From NCBI GenBank assembly GCA_964019155.1, contig OZ025242.1:23038843-23102842 (forward strand): DNA of 64,000 bases, written 5' to 3'. Source of the DNA: Osedax fenrisi (taxonomy: Eukaryota; Annelida; Polychaeta; Sabellida; Siboglinidae). Positions 30,201 to 42,241 of this stretch are shown in pieces (position 1 is the stretch's first letter; each line of letters begins with the position of its first letter). The notes beneath the pieces were generated by a model, which was given only the letters and a program-made list of their open reading frames with translations, did not search any database and was not told where the DNA came from. Both the position numbers and the translations under genes were made by a program.

Positions 30201-33200
30201 AAAACTGATACTACTTTAGGCACTATTGCGTACAATGTGTACCTAAAACTGATACTACTTTAGTCACTCTTGCATACAATGTGCACCTAAAACTGATACT
30301 ACTTTAGGCACTATTGCGTACAATGTGCACCTAAAACTGATACTACTTTAGGCACTATTGCGTACAATGTGTACCTAAAACTGATACTAGTTTAGTCACT
30401 CTTGCATACAATGTGCACCTAAAACTGATACTACTTTAGGCACTATTGCATACAATGTGCACCTAAAACTGATACTACTTTAGGCACTATTGCGTACAAT
30501 GTGTACCTAAAACTGATACTAGTTTAGTCACTCTTGCATACAATGTGCACCTAAAACTGATACTATTTAGGCAATCTTACGTATAATGTGTACCTAAAAC
30601 TGATACTACTTTAGGCACTCTTGCGTACAATGTGCACCTAAAACTGATACTATTTAGGCAATCTTACGTATAATGTGTACCTAAAACTGATACTACTTTA
30701 GGCACTCTTGCGTACAATGTGCACCTAAAACTGATACTATTTAGGCAATCTTACGTATAATGTGTACCTAAAACTGATACTACTTTAGGCACTATTGCGT
30801 ACAATGTGCACCTAAAACTGATACTACTTTAGGCACTATTGCGTACAATGTGCACCTAAAACTGATACTACTTTAGGCACTCTTGCGTACAATGTGCACC
30901 TAAAACTGATACTATTTAGGCAATCTTACGTATAATGTGTACCTAAAACTGATACTACTTTAGGCACTATTGCGTACAATGTGTACCTAAAACTGATACT
31001 ACTTTAGGCACTATTGCGTACAATGTGCGCCTAAAACTGATACTACTTTAGGCACTATTGCGTACAATGTGCACCTAAAACTGATACTACTTTAGGCACT
31101 ATTGCGTACAATGTGCACCTAAAACTGATACTACTTTAGGCACTATTGCGTACAATGTGTACCTAAAACTGATACTACTTTAGGCACTATTGCGTACAAT
31201 GTGCGCCTAAAACTGATACTACTTTAGGCACTCTTGCGTATAATGTGTACCTAAAACTGATACTACTTTAGGCACTATTGCGTACAATGTGCACCTAAAA
31301 CTGATACTAGTTTAGGCAATCTTGCGTACAATGTGCGCCTAAAACTGATACTAGTTTAGGCACTATTGCGTACAATGTGTACCTAAAACTGATACTACTT
31401 TAGGCAATCTTACGTACAATGTGCACCTAAAACTTAAAGTACTTTAGGCACTATTGCGTACAATGTGCACCTAAAACTGATACTACTTTAGGCACTATTG
31501 CGTACAATGTGCACCTAAAACTGATACTACTTTAGGCACTATTGCGTACAATGTGCACCTAAAACTGATACTACTTTAGGCACTATTGCGTACAATGTGC
31601 ACCTAAAACTGATACTACTTTAGGCACTATTGCGTACAATGTGCACCTAAAACTGATACTAGTTTAGGCAATCTTGCGTACAATGTGCGCCTAAAACTGA
31701 TACTAGTTTAGGCACTATTGCGTACAATGTGTACCTAAAACTGATACTACTTTAGGCAATCTTACGTACAATGTGCACCTAAAACTTAAAGTACTTTAGG
31801 CACTATTGCGTACAATGTGCACCTAAAACTGATACTACTTTAGGCACTATTGCGTACAATGTGCACCTAAAACTGATACTACTTTAGGCACTATTGCGTA
31901 CAATGTGCACCTAAAACTGATACTACTTTAGGCACTATTGCGTACAATGTGCACCTAAAACTGATACTACTTTAGGCACTATTGCGTACAATGTGTACCT
32001 AAAACTGATACTAGTTTAGTCACTCTTGCATACAATGTGCACCTAAAACTGATACTACTTTAGGCACTATTGCATACAATGTGCACCTAAAACTGATACT
32101 ACTTTAGGCACTATTGCGTACAATGTGCGCCTAAAACTGATACTAGTTTAGGCACTATTGCGTACAATGTGTACCTAAAACTGATACTACTTTAGGCACT
32201 CTTGCGTACAATGTGTACCTAAAACTGATACTACTTTAGGCACTCTTGCGTACAATGTGCACCTAAAACTGATACTATTTAGGCAATCTTACGTATAATG
32301 TGTACCTAAAACTGATACTACTTTAGGCACTCTTGCGTACAATGTGCACCTAAAACTGATACTATTTAGGCAATCTTACGTATAATGTGTACCTAAAACT
32401 GATACTACTTTAGGCACTATTGCGTACAATGTGCACCTAAAACTGATACTACTTTAGGCACTGTTGCGTACAATGTGCACCTAAAACTGATACTACTTTA
32501 GGCACTATTGCGTACAATGTGCACCTAAAACTGATACTACTTTAGGCACTATTGCATACAATGTGCACCTAAAACTGATACTACTTTAGGCACTATTGCG
32601 TACAATGTGCGCCTAAAACTGATACTAGTTTAGGCACTATTGCGTACAATGTGTACCTAAAACTGATACTACTTTAGGCACTCTTGCGTACAATGTGTAC
32701 CTAAAACTGATACTACTTTAGGCACTCTTGCGTACAATGTGTACCTAAAACTGATACTACTTTAGGCACTATTGCGTACAATGTGTACCTAAAACTGATA
32801 CTACTTTAGTCACTCTTGCATACAATGTGCACCTAAAACTGATACTACTTTAGGCACTATTGCGTACAATGTGCACCTAAAACTGATACTACTTTAGGCA
32901 CTATTGCGTACAATGTGTACCTAAAACTGATACTAGTTTAGTCACTCTTGCATACAATGTGCACCTAAAACTGATACTACTTTAGGCACTATTGCATACA
33001 ATGTGCACCTAAAACTGATACTACTTTAGGCACTATTGCGTACAATGTGTACCTAAAACTGATACTAGTTTAGTCACTCTTGCATACAATGTGCACCTAA
33101 AACTGATACTATTTAGGCAATCTTACGTATAATGTGTACCTAAAACTGATACTACTTTAGGCACTCTTGCGTACAATGTGCACCTAAAACTGATACTATT

Positions 33201-34394
33201 TAGGCAATCTTACGTATAATGTGTACCTAAAACTGATACTACTTTAGGCACTCTTGCGTACAATGTGCACCTAAAACTGATACTATTTAGGCAATCTTAC
33301 GTATAATGTGTACCTAAAACTGATACTACTTTAGGCACTATTGCGTACAATGTGCACCTAAAACTGATACTACTTTAGGCACTATTGCGTACAATGTGCA
33401 CCTAAAACTGATACTACTTTAGGCACTCTTGCGTACAATGTGCACCTAAAACTGATACTATTTAGGCAATCTTACGTATAATGTGTACCTAAAACTGATA
33501 CTACTTTAGGCACTATTGCGTACAATGTGTACCTAAAACTGATACTACTTTAGGCACTATTGCGTACAATGTGCGCCTAAAACTGATACTACTTTAGGCA
33601 CTATTGCGTACAATGTGCACCTAAAACTGATACTACTTTAGGCACTATTGCGTACAATGTGCACCTAAAACTGATACTACTTTAGGCACTATTGCGTACA
33701 ATGTGTACCTAAAACTGATACTACTTTAGGCACTATTGCGTACAATGTGCGCCTAAAACTGATACTACTTTAGGCACTCTTGCGTACACACGTGTAACAC
33801 TTATATAAGCCTACACACAGCTTCGACTACTAACAGATGTTTCAGGTTAACCCTTTTGTACCGGGCGAAGTCGTCCAACGATTCGTAGTTGAGAACGGTG
33901 GAGTCGACGTCGAAACAGACCACCTTCGAGTCGAGAAACTTCTGCTTGGCGGCCGCGCTGATCTCGGCTAGTTCGGCATCCACGTCTACGAGAGAGAGGT
34001 CGTCGTCGTGGTCTACTGGTCGCGAGTGTTGTCGGTCGTCGTGGTCTACTGGTCGCGAGTGTTGTCGGTCGTCGTGGTCTACTGGTCGCGAGTGTTGTCG
34101 GTCGTCATGGTCTACTGGACGCGAGTGTTGTCGGTCGTCGTGGTCTACTGGTCGCGAGTGTTGTCGGTCGTCGTGGTCTACTGGTCGCGAGTGTTGTCGG
34201 TCGTCAGGGTTACCTGGTCGCGGGTCTTGTCGGTCGTCGTGGTCTACTGGTCGCGAGTGTTGTCGGTCGTCGTGGTTACCTGGTCGCGAGTGTTGTCGGT
34301 CGTTATGTAGTAGTAGTAGATAGACGTTTAAAAATATGGGGCGATAACCCACAAAATAGCCCTTAACGAGGCACTGGTATGCGGTGCTAGACAT
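21240..34394 (-). CDS. PSPH: Phosphoserine phosphatase (HAD family)
   Basis: Last step of L-serine synthesis: dephosphorylates O-phospho-L-serine in the cytosol. Exons on the - strand: 34394-33817 (5' part and donor uncertain), 23092-22952, 21937-21789, 21583-21435 and 21374-21240 (TAA). The last four join in phase. HAD motif I is VCFDVDSTV, with both catalytic Asp present, and the substrate Glu follows in STVLNYE. TQLAMNGEMDFHESFKERL keeps the Met, Phe and Arg known to line the PSP pocket. Motif II is VFLVTGG, the Lys motif is RTGGKLKV, and motif IV is MIGDGITDAET. The C-terminus FIGYGGVVRR...AKDFYIHNFSTLIEIL matches the family. With all of exon 1 coding the product is 383 aa; if the 33-bp minisatellite is spliced out it is 285 aa (human about 225). 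The start at 34394 is the first Met of the open frame and is not otherwise supported. Confidence 0.88.
21945..21980 (+). repeat. (GT)n microsatellite in PSPH intron 2
   Basis: A run of TG dinucleotides with one CG interruption, directly upstream (in transcription sense) of the acceptor of the exon starting at 21937. It reads (CA)n in the PSPH transcript. Confidence 0.9.
22458..22606 (+). mobile_element. Possible SINE or LINE 3' end with (AATAAC)n tail
   Basis: A GC-richer block of about 120 bp (GGCTCTCGTTAAAACCATAG to GGATGGGATGAAAGGACTCC), unlike the AT-rich intron around it. It ends in AATAACAATAACAATAAC, a simple 3' tail typical of non-LTR retroposons. No target-site duplication was identified and no pol III promoter boxes are convincing. 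Retroposon origin is an inference from the tail. Confidence 0.45.
23822..33787 (+). repeat. 10-kb satellite array, 44-bp unit, about 225 copies, in PSPH intron 1
   Basis: The unit can be read from GTGCACC through TAAAACTGATACTAC and TTTAGGCACTATTGC to GTACAAT (44 bp; a 42-43-bp variant has ACTATTTAGGCAATCTTACG). The first copies (23822-23880) are degenerate, and the right edge is sharp at about 33787. Variation is restricted to a few sites: GTGCACC/GTGTACC/GTGCGCC, CTACTTT/CTAGTTT/CTATTT, CACTATT/CACTCTT/CAATCTT and GCGTACAAT/ACGTATAAT/GCATACAAT. Each unit has the inverted repeat CCTAAA-N11-TTTAGG, and many have GTACA-ATG-TGTAC. There is no coding potential. The array is clearly less AT-rich than its surroundings and lies wholly between PSPH exons 1 and 2. 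Confidence 0.97.
33986..34310 (-). repeat. 33-bp minisatellite in PSPH 5' exon (coding or in-frame intron)
   Basis: Nine tandem 33-bp units (34010-34305) encode DDRQHSRPVDH repeats on the PSPH strand. The array is bounded by a donor-like CAG/GTAACC (exon end at 34280) and an acceptor-like CTCTCTCTCGTAG (next exon at 33985). Splicing them would remove 294 bp (98 codons) in phase. A second copy of the CAG/GTAACC donor occurs in another unit near 34213. Both retained and spliced forms keep the frame. No function can be assigned to the repeat peptide. Confidence 0.85.
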
Positions 34395-37363
34395 GCGAAT
34401 GGTACCTTATGCTACGATTGCACCAGTAATTAGATATCAAATAAATCGATAACTCGCGCATTTGATTTTTCGACAACGTTACATCGGAAGTAAACAAAAT
34501 ATCGAATAATTGGTTATATTTTTATAAACTACCATTATAAATAAAAAAACTTCTAATTTATATCTATTAATAGTATACATATAAATCTATATCAACAAAA
34601 AATGTCTATATTGACTGAGATAAAATATTGTCAAAAAATTTGAAACATTTTTTGAACGTTCATTTTATCACCTAAGGTAATACTATTTTAATTGTGAGAA
34701 TGAACACAAAATGATATCACTTACTGTACAATCTTATCGAAGAAATTTAATTTATTACTAAATGATTTCATATTAAATTTTTCAATTACTTATACTATAT
34801 TTAGAAGAAACAAAAATACTATAATATATTATGTGTTCGTTAGGTATGAGTATTACTTTATTTCAATATAGACAAATTAACAAATATATGTAAATGTATA
34901 TACATACAATATCATAACAACAAATTAATTAATAAATAATTATTAACTTGTATTGTTATAATTATTGTAAATAAGTATTTATAATTATATATGTATATTT
35001 ATTTGTATTGTTTATTTATATAGACACTTAAAAATATCAAGTGTTTAACAAATAAAGATATAAACAATGATAAGGATACAAAATAACTTAAATAAATAAA
35101 TAAAACTAGTAATTGAATAACATTCACGTTGGAGTAAATGCCCTCTGAATCCCAAAAGGCATTAATCGCACATTATTTTTATAATTTAATGATTTTTCGT
35201 TTGGTGATTATGAATATTAAAAAAAAAAATATTTAAAAAAACTCAGTATTTGAATTATATTAATAAAAATAATTATATATGTAATAATATCCAATACGGG
35301 TGATACGATTTTTTAAATATGTCTTTATATATTAATATTAATATTTGAGATTTTGAGTATTATATTAAAATACAACATTATATAACATTTATTATGAAAA
35401 TACTTGATTAATTTTAACTAAATAAATATATTAATTTAATATATAAATTAAATAATTAATTAATATATAATATTTTTTCAGTTTATTATAAAGTAGAATG
35501 TTATAAACATTTTATCTATTAGAATCTATATGTATATTATAATATTTTATGGAGTATTTATTTATTTATTTATTAAAATAAGATACTATTTTGAATTAAA
35601 AATTAATTATAATTATTATGATTAATTAAGTATAATATTACGAATAATAATTCAAATCCAATTTTTTTTTTCCAGATTTATATAATATATTATATAAATA
35701 AATATAACTTGTAATATATAATTATCAATATTTGAATACGAATAATCATTTTGTATAAAAGTGCGTACACTTTTGTTAAATATACATTATTTTCACATTT
35801 TATTAAAAACGGCTGGGACTCAAAGGGTTTATTATAAGTTTATAATGAAATAATGTAAAATTATGAATGAGTCATACTGTACGACTCATACGGGCTATGG
35901 CCAGTAACTAATAGGTAGGCAAATCTATGCTATGGGGGTCGCATGAAATCACAGACGACCATATCTTTAGTTTATTGTTTTAATTTGTCAATCTAATCAC
36001 ACCATAACTGAACTCGAGATTGACAAATGATGAACAATGGTGGCTAAGATAAGAGGGAAGGAAATTAATATATATGTTTTCACAATCAGACAGATTATTG
36101 AGTAAATAAAGGGGATGCAATAGCGCACATTGCCATTGCAAACTTTACCATGTAAATAGATAGGCAGTATATGGTCTAATATCTAATATATTAATAGTCT
36201 GGCACGCAGAATTCAAGTCATTGAATCAATCTATTTTTTTTTATGATAATAGCCTTTTATAATAGCCTTTATACATGCACTGTTAGTGTGAATTCATTAT
36301 TTAGAGAAAACAGCATTTGAATATATATGAATACATTATATATTATATACAATGTATATATATAAACCACATTTTATGTCATTTCTAGACTGTTTTCATG
36401 AATATTTTTTTTCAGATATTAAAAAACATATCATAGAATAGTATTAGGAAATACATTTTTTTTTTAAATAACAAATTATTTTCTCCAAAACAAGGTGTGT
36501 GTGTGACATGATGTCAGGGGAGCTCCCCTTAACCTTTAACCTTCAAGTTTAACCACTCCATGTAGTAATAAATACTTCTCAGGCGTGGTAAAGCATAATA
36601 AAGTTAAAGCGAAATTAGATAAGAGAGTAGAAAGTGATGGACAACTATTAAATATAGCTAACTAAATTAGCACTGCACTAGCACTCTATATTATGTATAA
36701 CACTCGCACTTTGATAACTGATTACTCCACTCTCGCACTTGCACTATCTAAATTTTATGTTTCATAAAAGTTATATTTCACATATTCGTGTATTATTTTC
36801 ATTATTGGATTATATACATTTTTATTGTATATGAGATGTTATAGTATATATCGGAACATAAAGGATATCGAAACATATTTTGTTAATTGGGGGGATATTC
36901 GGGATATATATATTGGGGCAATATTCGATCCTGAGAAAAGAGACTTTAATTTAAACTTTTATTCCATTCACTATTAAATATATAATATATTATATAGGAA
37001 AATATAGTTTATTACTATTAAAAATTGTCTAAATAATACATTTCATTTAATCACTGTAATTACATTTATTATAATAGAAATGTAGGTCTAAGTACGACAT
37101 AATTTGTAAACAATTTGTAATTGATAAGTATTGTAATGAATTGATATTAGAATAATTATTTATAATTATTTATTAGAAAGTCTAAAATATTTAAAAAAAA
37201 AACAAAAAAATCATATATAATTATAATTTAATTATAAATCAATTACATGTAAATAACTACAAAGGTTTATAATGAATTTATGATAAATAATGGAATCAGG
37301 GTCAAAACTAATGCTATAGTTAAAAAGTAAACAACGAGAGGCGGTTTGCGGTAGTCGCTATGA

Positions 37364-37400
<37 letters not shown>

Positions 37401-37860
37401 ATCCAATAAATGACGTATGTCCTTTGTATAATATGTACATTTTATGACATAATTCAAATTCGAATTGTATGATCAACTTAAATTTAATTCAATGATTCAA
37501 CTCCCGCCTCACGCGTTTGTTTTTTTAATTATTGCGCGTTAGTTTTGACCCGCCACCAAATAATGTAATAAATTTATGAAATAAATAAAATATAAAAAAT
37601 ATTTTAAATGAAGAAACAATACGAGGGCACTAAACATAGTGCTGTTAAAGTGAAACACTGTCGATATTTAGATATTCGCACTTTAAAGCTTAATAACACT
37701 TCACTCCATAGTACCGCACTACCCCACACAGACACAAGTAAAGATATATAGGAGTAATAGCGAGAGAGGTAGAGATGCATACAAGATACGGATCAATACA
37801 CGGTTCGGTTTAGTCGAGGAGAAAGTAAGTTCACGGAATAAAGAAACAAATATTCAAGTA

Positions 37861-38082
37861 CCCAGCTAACAGTAAGAGCAGCATAATAGTAGCATAATAT
37901 ACTTTTAAAATTAATAGCAGCATAATATTAGCATAATGGGAGCATAACAGCAGCATAATAGCATGACAAATTAATAGCAGCATAATAGACATTTAATAGC
38001 AGCATAATAGCACAATGTAAACATTTGAGGCTCTAGCATATGCTGTTATGCTGCTATTATGCTGCTCTTACTGTTTGCTGGG
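37861..38082. mobile_element. Tc1/mariner-like MITE (222 bp) with TA duplication
   Basis: Thirty-base terminal inverted repeats: the left starts CCCAGCTAACAGTAAGAGCA and the right ends TGCTCTTACTGTTTGCTGGG. TA flanks both sides (37859-37860 and 38083-38084). The interior is built from AGCAGCATAATAG modules and has no ORF. TIR plus TA target duplication is the hallmark of Tc1/mariner-type MITEs. A related, larger copy lies at 62765-63093. Confidence 0.85.
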
Positions 38083-38359
38083 TAGAGAGAATACGACGCG
38101 TACGGAACAACACATCGTTAGCGAGATATTTACGAATACGCAGAATTATTAATAGGTTAGGATTAGATTTATGTACGCGTTATGAATTAGAGTTAGTCGA
38201 TATTCAAACCTGACCAATATTTCCTGTCGGGGAACGGATGACTGTATTATACATTAAGAGTTGTTATAAAACGGTTGATCCTCCAAGTGATATTATCAGT
38301 TATTGTGTAGGTATTTAACGGAAAAACTTAATTATTTAAAACCTGTAATACATAACGCG

Positions 38360-38510
38360 AAAGGGATTTCACACCAACTCGAACGCAATTATTAACTCTA
38401 ATAATTAGAGGTTAAACCCGTTTTACGGAGATTTAAATAATATAGTTAAACTTTAACCTCTAATAATTAGAGTTAATAATTGCGTTCGAGTTGGTGTGAA
38501 ACCCCCCTTT
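38360..38510. mobile_element. Short hairpin MITE (about 150 bp)
   Basis: Arms of about 50 bp with almost perfect complementarity: TTTCACACCAACTCGAACGC then AATTATTAACTCTAATAATT on the left, inverted on the right, with a ~40-bp centre. Outer ends are AAAGGG and CCCCCCTTT. AATACAT occurs near both flanks and may be a remnant of the target duplication. No ORF. Confidence 0.8.
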
Positions 38511-38933
38511 AATACATGTACGTACAGGTTCATATTACTACTATACTCGTACATATATATATAGTTCACGACGAACGAGGGTTAACCAACCGTGACCAAG
38601 GACATGTCCTTGACGTGACATCGTCATACCGTATGACTCATACGTATATTACATACACATATTCACACATACGTTATCACGATTACGAATATGTGTGTAT
38701 TCGTAGTTAGCATTATGAGGTTTTTTGGTTTTAGATTTTGTTGTTTTTTATTTTTATGGTTTTTTCTAAAATATAAATTAAATTTACATTATTATATTAT
38801 ATACACTTTAATCCATAATTTTAAAACTTGAATTTGATTAAATAAATATTTAATTAAACATACTTTGTTTGATTTAGTGAAGGTTTTTTGCCTAAATATA
38901 AATTAAATGTCATATTTAATGATACTAATTATT

Positions 38934-39486
38934 ATAGGTACCTGGTCAAAAGCTTCGTGATTTTTTTGAATACGCTACAATTTAATTAATTTAAAATTAT
39001 ATTTATAAATAAATTAAAATATGTATTTATTCGAATTATTGATTTGATCGATTGAATTTTTTGAATTATTTATTTGAATTATTGATTTAATCACGTATCA
39101 ATAGATACTATCTATATACTATATAATATAGAGATACTATATATATATATATATATATACATATTGAATCTGCACAACTACACATATATTTACATATGTG
39201 TCTATATATGTTATAATTACGAGAATATGAGTGATAAATATTCTTTATTAAAAATAACTCGTAATCTTATACTATAGTTTGATATATAATATTAGTATGG
39301 ATATACAATTATGATTCACCATTATAACATATATTCCATATATTTAACAATTATGATTCACAATTATTCATATAACATATATTCCATATATTTAAACAAT
39401 CATTAATTCGAATAAAGAACGTTGCGGGCGTTTGTGCGTAGTAAATTTTAAAAATCGCGAAGCTTTTGACCATACTCCTATTATAT
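38934..39486. mobile_element. MITE with GGTCAAAAGCTTCG termini
   Basis: The left end TATAGGTACCTGGTCAAAAG is mirrored on the right by CTTTTGACCATACTCCTA, with the conserved core GGTCAAAAGCTTCG(T/C)GATTTTT. The interior is AT-rich and non-coding. No clean target-site duplication was found. Confidence 0.7.
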
Positions 39487-39708
39487 TATATACATTTAAT
39501 TCATGTTTAAACTTTAATTATTAGAGTTATTAGAGTATATTATGTTTATACTAGTAGTATATTTAGATAAGTATAAATTAACTTAATTATTAAGATTAGT
39601 TTGTTTTATTTTAAATATTATTTTTTTGGTTTTTTGAATAAATATACATTAAATAGTTATTCTATTATATCGAAAGGAACTTATATTACAAAATATAATA
39701 TGATTAAA

Positions 39709-39942
39709 GGGAGACGATCAAAAAGGACGAGTTGATGGTTAAAGGTTAAATTTGAAATACGATTTAATAGTATATATATATATTTTTGTATATATATTTG
39801 TGGGTTATTTGGTTTAATTGGTTTAGTTTTGTACTGATTGGCTTTCTTAGCTGCATTATATTCCAAATTTAGCCTATACAAATTTATTTCGCAATTAAAA
39901 TGTAACCTTTAACCCACAACTAGTCCTTTTTGATCGTAATCC
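39709..39942. mobile_element. hAT-type MITE (234 bp) with perfect 8-bp TSD
   Basis: The ends GGGAGACGATCAAAAAGGAC and GTCCTTTTTGATCGTAATCC are inverted matches that continue for about 40 bp (GGTTAAAGGTTA block). Both flanks carry TGATTAAA (39701-39708 and 39943-39950). An 8-bp duplication fits hAT or P-type elements. It is nested inside the 1.6-kb inverted-repeat element. Confidence 0.85.
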
Positions 39943-41564
39943 TGATTAAATACATAATAATTAATTATTATATTATAAATAAAATACATTATTATAATAA
40001 TTATAATTTGATAAATCTATATAATCAATATTACATGGTTTAATTCACTAATTTATTATTTATTCTTATCAAAATTATTTTACTAATATAAATTAAAAAA
40101 ATAATATTGACCTAAAATCAATATACATAACTATTATAATAATATTATGATAATAAATAATAAACATAATAATACATAATTATGATAATTATTATTATAA
40201 TAATTATTATATATTGTCATCCATGAAAAAACCCTAAAAAAATAAATAACCTCGAAAAAACCAATAAAACTAGAAAAAAAACAAAAAACCTGGATATAAA
40301 AAAATGTGCTAACTATGTTTGTAATATATGTATGCTAATACTATACATTCCTTTGAAGTATGTTCTTCATTATTTATACATACAATTAATATTTCTGAAT
40401 TTCATATAATATCATATAGCTGCTATGTATTATACTATAGGTACCTACTATGTATTATAATCATTATAATTTATAATGTAAGCAGCTAAAGATAAATTCA
40501 TAAATTATTGCTTAGTTACTATTATAGTAATAGCATACAAACAAGTTAGGGGGCCCCATAATGGGGCATACACTGGATGGCCGCCGATATTAAAAATATA
40601 ATATTACAAATTAGTGTGTAATACTTGTATAGTATAATTGTATTGTATACTATTAAAATTATATAATAATTATAATAATTATAATAATTATAATTAAATA
40701 ATAGAATATTTATATTATTATAATAATTATAAATATTAATTTATTTTTAAATATAATATAATATTATATTATATATATTAAATATATATATAATAATATA
40801 TATTATATATATATATATATATAATTCTGAGTATATATACGTGTGTATTTGTAAGTTAATGTGGATGTGTGTGTCAAATATAATCATACCTAATAATGCA
40901 CATAGGTCATTGACCATATTGGATTTAAAAAAAAATAAAATTAGCTAATTTAGACAATTATTTTGAAAATATTAAATTTGAAAATAAAATAACAACATAG
41001 ATATTAAGCGGGAAATTTCTATTGTTTATTATTATATTAATCCATAATGAAACTCTAGGAATATTATGATATTAATTATAATAATAATTCTTAGAATTAA
41101 TTATTCTAGAATCTAAAAATAAATCAAGTGTGACATCATGACTCATGAATAATAAAATAATTTAATTTTTTAATTTTCAGAATATATGTTACAAGTGTAA
41201 CTATTGTGTAACATTATAATACTTAGTTTCGCGTTTTGTAAGATAAACTTAATAAAGGCTTAATAATAAAATATATTCGATGATTAGTCATTGAACAAAT
41301 TCGGTAATTACCCTTATTTTACATATTTTAATTAGATAATTATTATTAAATATTTATGAATTAAGATAAATAAAACTATTTATTCTTATATATGTATATT
41401 ATATATGGACAATTTATTGTATGAACCATTTTATTTAATGAATTACATTAAATATTTATATCTCTAAATTCGAAATTCGTACTAAATACGAAATAGTACT
41501 TTGTTTACATCCGGAATAAATTGTTTGCTTTTATTGTTATTTCTAAAATTATATAGTCCCAATT

Positions 41565-42181
41565 ATGGGCCGTAAAAAGAAGAAGATAACCAAACCCTGG
41601 TGCTGGTATCCTTTGAATTATATTAGTTTCTAATGTTTCATTAATAATGCATACTTTTTTAGTTCCTTAAATTATTTATTACATATATAAATAGAGTAAT
41701 TTAATTATTAATATGCGGCATTTTGATCGATAAATGAGTAACAAATTTTAAATATTTTTATATTTTATTTTTTAAATGTTACTATATATGATATTTACAT
41801 ACATATTTTGTATAGATAATTATATGTACATTATACATATAACATATTTATTTATATAGCAAGTATACTAAATACATAAAATTCTATTAAATATATTAAT
41901 GAAATAGTATAAATTATTTGAAAAATATATAAATATAGGAAATAAAATAAAATATACCTACAATATTTTGTAGTATTTTGTATGAATCTTATTTTTAATT
42001 ACCGATATTTTAATAGTCTAATATCAGTAATATATCTAATATATTGTATAACTATTGTATATACTTAGTATTTGATATAATATGTTATACATTATGAAAA
42101 ATAATATAGTAATATTTATGACAGATATTTTTTTCAAAATTATATTTAATACCTTATTTTTAATTTTATAACATATCTTAT

Positions 42182-42241
<60 letters not shown>

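Larger units (their letters stand above)
38704..40315. mobile_element. 1.6-kb inverted-repeat element carrying two nested MITEs
   Basis: The left end is TAGTTAGCATTATGAGG followed by T-rich GGTTTTTTGGTTTTAG. The right end is the imperfect inverse, ending TGCTAACTA. Similarity of the arms is moderate, so this is an old element. Two further inverted-repeat elements lie inside it. No transposase ORF. Confidence 0.55.
34395..41564. other. Intergenic region between divergent PSPH and ZNF207
   Basis: Mostly AT-rich DNA with no recognisable exon on either strand. The right half is a cluster of small inverted-repeat elements (listed separately). Divergent promoters for PSPH (near 34.4 kb) and ZNF207 (near 41.5 kb) must lie here, but no core element can be picked out reliably. 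Confidence 0.6.

Noticed and set aside
23822..33787. CRISPR-like array
   Set aside because: The units are directly abutting and 44 bp long with no unique spacers, in a eukaryotic intron. It is a tandem satellite.
36580..37700. Inverted repeats around GCACTTTAAAG and CTCGCACTTGC
   Set aside because: Similarity is patchy and ends could not be defined; it may be an old element but is not supportable.
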